59,245 nt of DNA from Phycisphaerae bacterium. GTDB taxonomy: Bacteria; Planctomycetota; Phycisphaerae; UBA1845; PWPN01. The stretch spans positions 1-59,245 of the forward strand of contig JAFGKA010000207.1 in NCBI GenBank assembly GCA_016928855.1. Reading direction: 5' to 3'. The notes beneath the pieces are model-generated. The model saw only the letters and a list, made by a program, of their open reading frames with translations. It made no database searches and had not been told where the DNA came from. The position numbers and the translations under genes were made by a program. Below, piece after piece: positions 51,533 to 59,245 of this stretch. Numbering within the stretch: position 1 is the stretch's first letter; each line of letters begins with the position of its first letter.

Positions 51533-52402
51533 CTATCGCGCCGCCACGCCGTCGAACTCGCCATCCAACATGCGATTCACCACCGCCGCCAGACCCGCCT
51601 CGTTGTTCGTGCCCGTGCGAACCCGGGCAACCGCCCGCACCGCCTCGATCGCGTTGCCCATCGCCACGCCGAGGCCGGCCGAGCGGATCATCTCGATATC
51701 GTTGACGTCGTCACCGACCGCCACAACCTCGGCCGCATGAATGCCCCGATCACGAGCGAGTCGCTCGATCGCATGCCACTTGTTCACGTGCGGCGCGAAA
51801 CATTCGACCACATGCAGACCGTAGTTCGGCGCGAAGATCGTGTTGCTCTTGACCTCGTTCGGGCCGAACGCCGCCGTCAGCTCAGCGGCCAACGCCGGTG
51901 CGTGTTCCGGCTGCTCGATCACGCCGATCCGCACCGGCTCCGGCGCGTCGGCCGGCCAGCCGGCGACGCGCTGGCACGTCGTTGGTGCCTGTGCCAGCCA
52001 GCGGTCAACCGCCGCTGTTTCACGCACTCCGTTGACAATGTAATAATCGGTCAGCGCTTCGGTCGGATCCTGCAGCACGAACACGGAGTGCCCGCGTGCC
52101 GAGAAGAACTCGATCAGCCGCCGCGCCGTTCGTTGTGGAATCGGCCAGCGATGCAGCGTCTTGCCCGTGCGTGCATCATTGACAATCGCGCCGAACACAC
52201 ACACCGCCGCGTCCAGGTCCAGCCCGATCCGATCCATCACCGGCCGCGTCTCCGCGTAACAGCGGCCCGTGCACAGGCACACGAACAGACCCGCTTCGTG
52301 CGCGCGGTGCAGCGCATCGCGGTTCGCCGACGGGAGCCGGTCTGACGTATCCAGCAGCGTGCCATCCACATCGATCGCCAGGAAACGATACGCAACACTC
52401 AT
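51533..52402 (-). CDS. Cof-type HAD-IIB phosphatase
   Basis: 289 residues from ATG 52402 after CTCCGGAGGTGTGCGA. HAD motif I FLAIDVDGTLLDTSDRLPSA, motif II CLCTGRCYAE, C2 cap in the middle, motif III/IV EVVAVGDDVNDIEMIRSAGL GVAMGNA. Full-length for the Cof family; a cytosolic sugar-phosphate or nucleotide phosphatase. First chromosome-like gene beyond the tRNA. Confidence 0.9.
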   Translation of the reverse strand: MSVAYRFLAIDVDGTLLDTSDRLPSANRDALHRAHEAGLFVCLCTGRCYAETRPVMDRIGLDLDAAVCVFGAIVNDARTGKTLHRWPIPQRTARRLIEFFSARGHSVFVLQDPTEALTDYYIVNGVRETAAVDRWLAQAPTTCQRVAGWPADAPEPVRIGVIEQPEHAPALAAELTAAFGPNEVKSNTIFAPNYGLHVVECFAPHVNKWHAIERLARDRGIHAAEVVAVGDDVNDIEMIRSAGLGVAMGNAIEAVRAVARVRTGTNNEAGLAAVVNRMLDGEFDGVAAR

Positions 52403-53140
52403 TCGCACACCTCCGGAGCGAGCCGCGCCGTTGCCTGCGCCGGCCAGCGGCATCATTGTCGCCGCGATTACGGCCGCCGCGCAGCCGCGCCATGTGGGCG
52501 CCTGGATACGCTCCGTTCGGAAAACCCCGGCGGTAAGACAGCACCCGCCCCGTTCGGACGCAGATCTTACCATCGCGGCAAGTGGCGGCAAGCTCGTCCG
52601 GAATGCCCGCTGTGTTTATCTCGCGCAGTGCAGCACGCCCATCGGAACGCGCCACAGGCCAACGCCGATGCGCACGTATCGGCAACAGGCATGCAACGCC
52701 ACCGCGCCTCGTGACGCCCAGCCACGTCATCGGGACACCCATCCGGGAGCGCGTTTCGGCTACTTATCGGACCGACCACCGCATAAAGAGAGCGGGATGG
52801 TCGCGCTTCTAACCACCTCGCTCTACGGGGTAGAAAAGGAGAGGAAAAGAACACATGTGTTGTGTTCCTTACCCGCCTATCGACTTTCGGACATGGCGAC
52901 TTGAGAAGCCAGACTGGAATTAGTGCGAATGGACTCCTATCGGCAAGGCTTCCGCCGTCTAACCGGTTGTCCGAAGCCGTTGGCGACACGGAGCCTCCGG
53001 GCCGTCGCAACGCCGTGAACACAAGCGTCACTTCCTTTCCTGAAATGTATTGTGTCGGCACCGCAGCGGAGAGACGCCCACGCTCAGTGGCCAACGAAAC
53101 CGAACGCACGAGAACGGACTCGTGTGGCCCCCCAAATGCC
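52403..53140. other. Intergenic stretch, nothing recognised
   Basis: About 740 bp without a credible coding frame, RNA or repeat. GAAAAGGAGAGGAAAAGAAC near 52835 is purine-rich but leads to no start codon. Confidence 0.4.
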
Positions 53141-53170
53141 GCGGGGCCGCCCATGATTGGGCGGCCCCGC
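53141..53170. terminator. Strong GC hairpin
   Basis: Thirteen-bp perfect stem starting GCGGGGCCGCCCA with a 4 nt loop TGAT. It lies 70 bp beyond the stop of the 53241 gene (minus strand). There is no T-run, so a structural or bidirectional terminator is likely. Confidence 0.5.
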
Positions 53171-53240
53171 TTGGGATTAGACTCCAGCCGGCGCGGGGCG
53201 GCCGCGAACCATGCGACCGCACCACACCAACGACAGCTTC

Positions 53241-56200
53241 TTACGGACAGCCCGCGGCCGGTGCCCGGTTCGGTCCGTTGAAGCAGGATGAGAACACACC
53301 GAAATCGGTCAGGTCGACGTCATTGTCGATATCCTGGTCGAGACACTCGCACTTCGCCAGCACCTCAGGCAGCGACGCTGCATACGCACGGTTCGGCCCG
53401 TTGAAGCACTGACTGAACACACCGAAGTCGGTCAGGTCGACGTCGCCGTCACCGTCGGTATCCTGCACCGGGTCGTTGCAGGTCGGCCCGGTGGGCTCGA
53501 ACACCAACGTTACAGTCTTATCACTCGTCATCGTGACCGAGTTGCTGTTCGAGGTCGACCCATCGTCGTCGGTACCCGTCCAGGACGCGACCTGGTAACC
53601 CTCAGCCGGGCTCGCAAGCAACGGAACCACGGTGTTCTCGTCGTAGGTTCCCGACATCGGGCTGCAGGTGCCGTTACCGCCCGGAATCTCGACGGTCAAC
53701 GTGTACTGCGGCGCCGCCAGCGACAACTTCACCCGGAACGTGATCGGCTCCGTCAAGCTGACCAGTGGATTCGGACGAAACGGTGCCGCATAGGTCGTTA
53801 AGCGGATCCACCGTGTGTTCAGTTCGTCAATGTACTGCCATTCCACCCGGCAGGACTTAGCGCTCGCGTCACCCACGTCGGCGTCCAGGACGGACAGGTT
53901 CGGCGCCGTCAGGATGTGCGCGCTCGTGGTTCCCGAAAACGAAGGCTGCCGGAACATAACGAACTGGCCCGCATCATACGCTTCGAAATCCTCGACGAGC
54001 GTGCCGCCATTTGTCACATTGTCGATGTACAACTTGTACGGACCGGTGTCCGTGGAAGTCTGGACAAGGGCAAGATTCTCGATCACGCCGTACGTACCCT
54101 CAAACACGCCATTCGCTGCCGAGGTGATTCCGGTCGCACCCACGATCGTGTCGTTGACCGGATCGAACGTGATGGTCTGCCAATCGTCGCTCGGCGAGAC
54201 CAGCAGGCCCTGCGGGGCGTTGCTGATAATCCCTCCGACGGAGCCGGCCGCGAAGATCCACTCGATCGGCCCGCTGGAGCCTCCGTTATCGCCGATGATA
54301 CCACTGGTGGCGCCCGTATCCCGAATACCGAGCGTCAACAGCAAACCAGCGTTGTCACCCGAACCGACGATCCGGCCGACACTTGGCAGGCACCCTTCGA
54401 TGGTGTTGATCGTCTGGGTCGCCTTGATGGCCTGGCTCTTAACGAGGACGGGGTCCACCGTCACCGCGACCGTACCCGATTCCGGCACCGCCGTACCAAT
54501 CTCCACATCATTCGCATACACCGTGACGAGAGTTGCGGCCGGAGAAGCGGTCCTCACCCCAGTAACCGTCACGGTCGTGCTACCGGCGGAGAGCGGGCCC
54601 GTGACCGTCACGGACGGCACGGGACTACAGGCATCCACGACAACCGGGTTACTGAAGCAGCTCCGTGTCTCGTCCGCGAGTTCCTGAACCGCCTGAATGG
54701 ACTGCCCAGTAGTCAGAGCGGGTGACACAGGGACGACCACCGTCGCGCTTCCGTTGCCGGCGGCGGATCCAATAGGCGCGCCATCGGCGTACACGAACAC
54801 CTCGGTACCGGGAGCGGTGTTCACCGACGTCACCGTGACCGTCTCAGCGCCCGCCGGCAATGGCCCTTGCACGTTCACCTGGGGAGGTGGAGGCGTGCCA
54901 AACGGATCGATCGGGTTATCCCCCAACGACAGGGAGAAGCTGTCCCACCAGGCGGGAACGCCACCGTTGGTGAGCGCACTGCCGATCACAATATGCGTGA
55001 TTCCGGTGGCGGTCCCGATGCGCGCCAGCTGCTTTGCCTGCACGTCATCGACGTAGAAGGTTACCGTCGACGTGGTGATTTTGACTTGCATCTTCACCCA
55101 CTGGCCCGGCTTGCGCGCGGCTGTCGTGACCATCCAGCCTGCCCCACCGCCGCCGTAATCGCGGACCCAATAGTAACCCGCCGGAGCGGCGTTATACGTC
55201 CCAAATGCGTACATCTTGGTAAAACTCGTGCCGGGAGCCCACACGCCCCCCTGTTGCCAGCGGAGTTCCACATAGTTCCGCTGGTTACCGTTAGTATTGT
55301 CGTAGTAGTAGTAGAAAGTGAACCAGAGCGGCACATCGTCGCTGCCGTTGATACCCTCGGAGCCGTACCCCAGATCGTGGTAACGTCGCTGCGGAACCCC
55401 CGTGGTAACGCCAGGCTCGATCACGGCGTTCTCGCAGGTATGGAGGTGAGTCGTGGACAGATCCATCGGGCCCACCGTCCAACCGTTCCCGGAATCCGGC
55501 CAAGCCGCCGCAAACTCCGCCTGCGTGGCGTAGGTATCGAAGCTGTCCGTCCACACGGCGGCGCTAAGCACGGTCACGACGCCAGACTGCCCACTCTCGA
55601 TGCCGCCGATGGTCTGCGTCGCGCTCAATTTGTCGCCGGCCACCAGCGACAGCCCGGTGAACAGGTGCTCACCGCTGGCAAAATCCGCGCCCGGATCCGT
55701 CGAAAGCACGGTCTGTTCGAGCACCGGACCGCTGCCGGTATCCTTGTAGAGCTTGATGTTCTCGGCAATCGGGTTGATGTAACTGACCTTCACCTCCGTC
55801 ATGGTCTCGAGAATCGGCCGGTGAATGTACACGGGGTCGGTAATACCCGGGGCATCGATGACGACGTCGTCGATGTCAACGAAGATCTTCATCGTCTCAT
55901 CGTCCGAGGCCGGCTTGCGGATCGCCAACCCCGCCAATGTGCAGCGATCGTCCGCCGCCGACAGGATACCATCGCCGTTGATGCAGCCGGCGATATCCAA
56001 GGTTTGCGGCGTGCCACCATCAACCGTAACCGTCACCTTCGTGTTGTCCGAACCGAACGTCCATTCGACGTCGTACCAGGCGAAGCCCTGAAAGTCGGTC
56101 AACGCACCACCGCTGCTCGTCAACGCCACGCCACCGATCGGCGTATACGGCGAACTCGTACCCTGCGTCGACGACGCATCAACACCGACGAACTCTAGAT

Positions 56201-56813
56201 TGCCGACGTCCGCGCGACCGTCCTCGCCCAGTGGCAGATTCTCTCCTGTTTCGCGGAGGATCAGCGCGACCTCGATCTGGCCGGTGGTGTTCTCGACCAT
56301 TCCGCCGACACCGTCGTCCTTCATCAGATAGACCAGGAACTTCATCTTGATCGAGCTGCCGTCACCGATGTCCACGGTCGGGTTCGGGAAGATCGGAGTC
56401 ACGCCGGACGCTTCCGCGGTGATGATACGGACCCACGACGCGTCGTCCGTCTTGTCGGCCCAACTGAAACGGATTTCCTGGGAGTTGTTGTCCGTCTCCG
56501 CCGTGGGAGCATAATAGTACCAATGCGTCAAAAATGTGTCATTGCCGTTGTCGCCGGGTTCACCGCCGTGGCCAAAACCTGTGCCGTCAGCCCCGATGAA
56601 TACTCGGGTCTGCGTGCTGTACCAAGGCATGTTGAAGATCGGAGGGGCAGTCCGATTGGGTTCGTCGGCATCCGGCCAGCCATATGGGTCGTACGAAGCC
56701 GGAGCGTTGTTAAAATCGAATGTTCGAGTCGCACCAAACGTAATGGGCGCGGCTGCAACAAGCAGCAGCAGACCACACGTCGCCTCAATTCCCAACCTTC
56801 GTCCTGTTGTCAT
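53241..56813 (-). CDS. Large secreted multidomain protein with dockerin-like tail
   Basis: 1190 residues from ATG 56813 (AGGAGGCGGTGCCCC, start 35 codons inside the longest frame). Signal peptide LGIEATCGLLLLVAAAPITF GA; concanavalin/LamG-like domains (FDFNNAPASYDPYG; SFDTYATQAEFAAAWPDSGN GW with VPLWFTFYYYYDN), Ig/bacterial surface repeats (SVTVTGPLSAGSTTVTVTGV; VNVQGPLPAGAETVTVTSVN), a bacterial-repeat domain (EGYQVASWTGTDDDGSTSNS), and two dockerin-like modules with CFNGPNR. Exported; likely carbohydrate binding or adhesion. Same tail type as genes at 6584, 9856, 22701 and 23019. Confidence 0.8.
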   Translation of the reverse strand: MTTGRRLGIEATCGLLLLVAAAPITFGATRTFDFNNAPASYDPYGWPDADEPNRTAPPIFNMPWYSTQTRVFIGADGTGFGHGGEPGDNGNDTFLTHWYYYAPTAETDNNSQEIRFSWADKTDDASWVRIITAEASGVTPIFPNPTVDIGDGSSIKMKFLVYLMKDDGVGGMVENTTGQIEVALILRETGENLPLGEDGRADVGNLEFVGVDASSTQGTSSPYTPIGGVALTSSGGALTDFQGFAWYDVEWTFGSDNTKVTVTVDGGTPQTLDIAGCINGDGILSAADDRCTLAGLAIRKPASDDETMKIFVDIDDVVIDAPGITDPVYIHRPILETMTEVKVSYINPIAENIKLYKDTGSGPVLEQTVLSTDPGADFASGEHLFTGLSLVAGDKLSATQTIGGIESGQSGVVTVLSAAVWTDSFDTYATQAEFAAAWPDSGNGWTVGPMDLSTTHLHTCENAVIEPGVTTGVPQRRYHDLGYGSEGINGSDDVPLWFTFYYYYDNTNGNQRNYVELRWQQGGVWAPGTSFTKMYAFGTYNAAPAGYYWVRDYGGGGAGWMVTTAARKPGQWVKMQVKITTSTVTFYVDDVQAKQLARIGTATGITHIVIGSALTNGGVPAWWDSFSLSLGDNPIDPFGTPPPPQVNVQGPLPAGAETVTVTSVNTAPGTEVFVYADGAPIGSAAGNGSATVVVPVSPALTTGQSIQAVQELADETRSCFSNPVVVDACSPVPSVTVTGPLSAGSTTVTVTGVRTASPAATLVTVYANDVEIGTAVPESGTVAVTVDPVLVKSQAIKATQTINTIEGCLPSVGRIVGSGDNAGLLLTLGIRDTGATSGIIGDNGGSSGPIEWIFAAGSVGGIISNAPQGLLVSPSDDWQTITFDPVNDTIVGATGITSAANGVFEGTYGVIENLALVQTSTDTGPYKLYIDNVTNGGTLVEDFEAYDAGQFVMFRQPSFSGTTSAHILTAPNLSVLDADVGDASAKSCRVEWQYIDELNTRWIRLTTYAAPFRPNPLVSLTEPITFRVKLSLAAPQYTLTVEIPGGNGTCSPMSGTYDENTVVPLLASPAEGYQVASWTGTDDDGSTSNSNSVTMTSDKTVTLVFEPTGPTCNDPVQDTDGDGDVDLTDFGVFSQCFNGPNRAYAASLPEVLAKCECLDQDIDNDVDLTDFGVFSSCFNGPNRAPAAGCP

Positions 56814-57270
56814 GGGGCACCGCCTCCAAAAAGAGTGAAATGAACTCTCCCGCCTCCCCCCTGAGGATGGAAATGCGCCGGGCTTGCGTGACGACCCGCA
56901 CAGGCCGTCTCGATCCACCGCCCTACGCGCAAGCCTGTCGCGTTAACCCCGACCGACTTAATTATTGCCGGAGACCGGATCTGTTTCAAGCCCAACCCGC
57001 CGCCACACTTCGGCGATCAGCCGGGCTCACCGGCAGACGGGCCTTCGGAATGGAGCATATACCCGACTCTGCACCTCCGAATCTTCCGCCCCCACTGTGT
57101 ACCGCCTCCACGACCGCGGCCGCCTGAATCTGCCCGGCCCGCTGAGTGGCTCGACGTCCGCCTGTAGACCCCGTGAGCCAAGCACGGCATGTTCCATCGG
57201 CCGCCGAAACGGCGTACACTGGCCCAAGAATACGAGTAACCGGAGACGGTACCGCGTAGGAGCCTGACAG
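56814..57270. other. Divergent intergenic region, nothing recognised
   Basis: About 460 bp between two divergent genes. It must hold both promoters; no clear -10 or TATA box, RNA or repeat was seen. Confidence 0.4.
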
Positions 57271-58443
57271 ATGTTTCGCCCAAGGCCAGCGCAACTCCTC
57301 GGCTATCTTATCGTTGCCGCTTCAACGGCATCGCCCGCTCTGGCGGACGACAGCCCGGTTCGACCCACCTGCGCGGTCATCCCCTTCACAAACGCCACGG
57401 GGCGGCCCGGCTCGGCGTATCTCGCATCGACGATCAGCCAATCGCTCTATCCGGCCGTCGCGGCGTCAGGGCGGTGGCAACTCGTCGAACGGGCCCGGCT
57501 GCGGGAAATCCTGCGCGAAGCAGATCTGCGGGCATCGGATATCGGCTCTGGCCAGCCGGTACGGATTGCCGATGCTCAGATGCTGATCATCGGCGAATAT
57601 CGGGATGAGGGCGGGATCGTCACCGTCTCGGCGCGGCTGGTAAACGCTGCCGACGGCGTCGTGGTCCGCGAGGCCGCGTGGACGGGGCACGTCTCGGGCA
57701 TTACGGACGCGATGGCGCCGCGGCTGGCAACGGCGCTGCTCGGCGATGAGTTGCCGCCCGCGGGCTTACCTGCCGAGGCGGCCGAGCAATTCAAGAAGGC
57801 ATGCCGCCTGCTGGACGAGGATGAACTCGACGCGGCGATCAAACTCTGTAGCGCCATCCTGGAACGGCATCGGAATGATGTGCCGACGCTGTTGTTACGC
57901 GGTCACGCCCAACTGCGCAAGAAAGGCTGGACGCGGTATGCGATCCAGGATTTCGAACGGGTGCTGGATCTCGACGAAGACAGCGTCGCGGCCCGGCTCG
58001 GGCTGGCACGGGCTCTGCTGGGCGGCGACCCACGGACCGCGGAACAAGCGCTCAAGCGGCTGCGACAGGTACTCGAGCGCATCCCGGACCAGGGCGAGGC
58101 GTTGTGGCTGACAGCCGTCGCTCAGCAGCAACTCGACCGGCCCGCCGAGGCCATACTCGCCGCGGAACGGGCAGCAGAGGCGTTGCCCGAATTTGCCCCG
58201 GCGTGGGCGATTCTGGCGGAACTGCATCTAGCGACAGGCACGTCGGCCAAGGCCGTTGCCGCCGCCCGAACGGCCGTGACGCACGCACCGGATGATCCGG
58301 GCATATGGATGGTGCTCGGGGACGCCCAATGGGCCAACGACGACCGACCCGCCGCCCACGAGGCCTACCGCAAGGCGTTGACGTGCGAGCCGCCACCCGA
58401 GTTGAAAATGCAACTCGACGCCCGGCTGAAGAAATTCAACTGA
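57271..58443 (+). CDS. CsgG/FlgO-like exported protein with TPR repeats
   Basis: 390 residues. N-terminal signal sequence (LLGYLIVAASTASPALA-DD), a CsgG/FlgO-type alpha-beta domain (CAVIPFTNATGRPGSAYLAS, LVERARLREILREADLRASD, DAQMLIIGEYRDEGGIVTVS ARLVNAADG) to about residue 150, then about five TPRs (EQFKKACRLLDEDELDAAIK; LDRPAEAILAAERAAEALPE; DRPAAHEAYRKALTCEPPPE). Likely a periplasmic/outer-membrane scaffold of the curli-type assembly fold. It starts 457 bp from the large secreted gene and is convergent with the helicase gene. Confidence 0.8.
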   Translation: MFRPRPAQLLGYLIVAASTASPALADDSPVRPTCAVIPFTNATGRPGSAYLASTISQSLYPAVAASGRWQLVERARLREILREADLRASDIGSGQPVRIADAQMLIIGEYRDEGGIVTVSARLVNAADGVVVREAAWTGHVSGITDAMAPRLATALLGDELPPAGLPAEAAEQFKKACRLLDEDELDAAIKLCSAILERHRNDVPTLLLRGHAQLRKKGWTRYAIQDFERVLDLDEDSVAARLGLARALLGGDPRTAEQALKRLRQVLERIPDQGEALWLTAVAQQQLDRPAEAILAAERAAEALPEFAPAWAILAELHLATGTSAKAVAAARTAVTHAPDDPGIWMVLGDAQWANDDRPAAHEAYRKALTCEPPPELKMQLDARLKKFN

Positions 58444-58474
58444 ACGATTGCCCGTTCTGCCTGGGCGAGTCCTG

Positions 58475-59245
58475 TTACGGCTCGCCGGCGCGGTGGATCC
58501 TGCATTCGGGGATCGCGCGGAGGAACTGGCGGCCGTAGGTTTTGCGTACGATTCGGGGATCGAGTACGACGACGATGCCGCGGTCGTCGCGATGCCGGAT
58601 GAGCCGGCCGAAGCCCTGCTTGAACTTCAGCACCGCCTCGGGGATCTGATACTCGTTGAACGGACTCTTGCCGGCCGCCTCGATCTGCTCGATGCGCGCC
58701 TCGACCAGCGGACGATCGGGGACGAGGAACGGCAGCCGGACAATGATCACGCATGAGAGTGCCTCGCCCGGCACGTCGATGCCCTGCCAGAACGTGTCCG
58801 TGCCGAAGAGTACGGATGCCGGTTCGGTGCGAAACCGCTCGATCATCAACGAGCGAGGCAGTCCCTCGCCCTGCACGAACAGTTGCAGGCCGTCCGCTTC
58901 GAACTGCGGGCGCAGGCGATCGGCAATCTGCCGCATCATCGCGTAGCTGGTGAAGAGCACGAACGAGCGCCCCTGCATCTCGTTGACGTACCGCCGGATC
59001 GCCTCGCATGCCGCTTCTGTAAACGCCGGCGCGCCGGGCTCGGGCATGTCGGCCTCGATGTGCAGCGTCACCTGCGTCTTGTAATCGAACGGCGAGCCGA
59101 GCTGTAGCGTCGCGGCGCCGTCCAGGCCGAGGCGGCCCTGCATATAGTTGAAATCCCCCTCGCCGCGGGTGCACAGCGTCGCACTCGTCAGGATCGCGCT
59201 GCCGACCTTGTCGAAGAGCGTCTTTCGCATCGCCTCGGCCACGCC
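58475..59245 (-). CDS. dinG: DinG-type ATP-dependent helicase, C-terminal part (5' end cut by window)
   Basis: The frame is open from the right edge to a stop at 58475, giving 257 residues of the C-terminal half. [88 protein letters not shown] match motifs Ia-VI of the DinG/XPD superfamily 2 DNA helicases. The N-terminal half with Walker A and the iron-sulphur region is outside. DNA repair/replication function; ordinary chromosome gene. Confidence 0.85.
   Translation of the reverse strand, partial: GVAEAMRKTLFDKVGSAILTSATLCTRGEGDFNYMQGRLGLDGAATLQLGSPFDYKTQVTLHIEADMPEPGAPAFTEAACEAIRRYVNEMQGRSFVLFTSYAMMRQIADRLRPQFEADGLQLFVQGEGLPRSLMIERFRTEPASVLFGTDTFWQGIDVPGEALSCVIIVRLPFLVPDRPLVEARIEQIEAAGKSPFNEYQIPEAVLKFKQGFGRLIRHRDDRGIVVVLDPRIVRKTYGRQFLRAIPECRIHRAGEP

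Noticed and set aside
1..59245. CRISPR arrays or cas genes
   Set aside because: No regularly spaced direct repeats of 25-40 bp and no Cas signatures were seen.

Overview
The window looks like a stretch of a high-GC planctomycete chromosome (Phycisphaerae-like). The evidence is: dockerin-like tails of the form DVDLTDFxxFxxCFNGPNRPP on at least five secreted proteins, a membrane protein with the CPGCGYDLRGL zinc ribbon, a tyrosine recombinase with the GFGxxD box I usual for planctomycetes, and a bacterial-type tRNA-Pro (5' CGGGGCG). Right of about 51.3 kb lie chromosome-like genes: HAD hydrolase, a large secreted protein, a CsgG/TPR lipoprotein-like gene and a DinG-type helicase running off the edge.

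Left of the tRNA-Pro(GGG) gene at 51301-51375 is a long accessory region. It ends in an integrase and an excisionase-like HTH gene, as expected for an element integrated at the 3' end of the tRNA; I could not find the other attachment site in the window. Region by region: 1-9.5 kb has a CobT-like/MoxR-type (CobS-like) pair with DUF2958, a decayed nrdJ piece and a LamG-RHS gene; 9.8-18.2 kb has secreted CARDB, glycine-rich and PEP-CTERM-like proteins; 18.6-22.6 kb has small zinc-ribbon and HTH genes, an origin-like region and an Orc1/Cdc6-type AAA+ gene; 22.7-25.6 kb has two secreted planctomycete-type genes; 25.8-35.5 kb has a HerA-type ATPase module and many small genes; 35.6-46.3 kb has an accessory cluster (HEAT-like paralogues, pseudo-receiver, DUF4419, ankyrin, three DUF6745 genes); 46.1-49.8 kb has ArdC-like and small genes.

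The most unusual content is at 20.9-22.6 kb: an archaeal-type Orc1/Cdc6 initiator with winged helix, next to three copies of TTCCGATGGAA (very like archaeal mini-ORB elements, inverted around a pyrimidine/AT-rich tract), and transcribed from a BRE/TATA-like promoter. At least four more genes in the same region (20.9, 26.8, 31.7 and 31.85 kb) have the same CGnAA-CTTTATAwA type signal about 25-60 bp before the start codon. In contrast the RHS gene at 2.0 kb has a perfect bacterial extended -10. This suggests a replicon with archaeal-style initiation and promoters residing in a bacterial chromosome, though a chimeric assembly must be excluded.

A second pattern is that five small or accessory genes of the element (starts at 33574, 34778, 35107, 46316 and 47894, all minus strand) carry a 7-10 bp hairpin just before, or touching, a GGAGG(T)-type Shine-Dalgarno, which suggests shared post-transcriptional control. 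Decay is visible at several places: a frameshifted copy of the 26.8 kb membrane gene, a nonsense codon in the PEP-CTERM gene, truncated RHS and nrdJ remnants, and duplicated cobS-like 3' ends.
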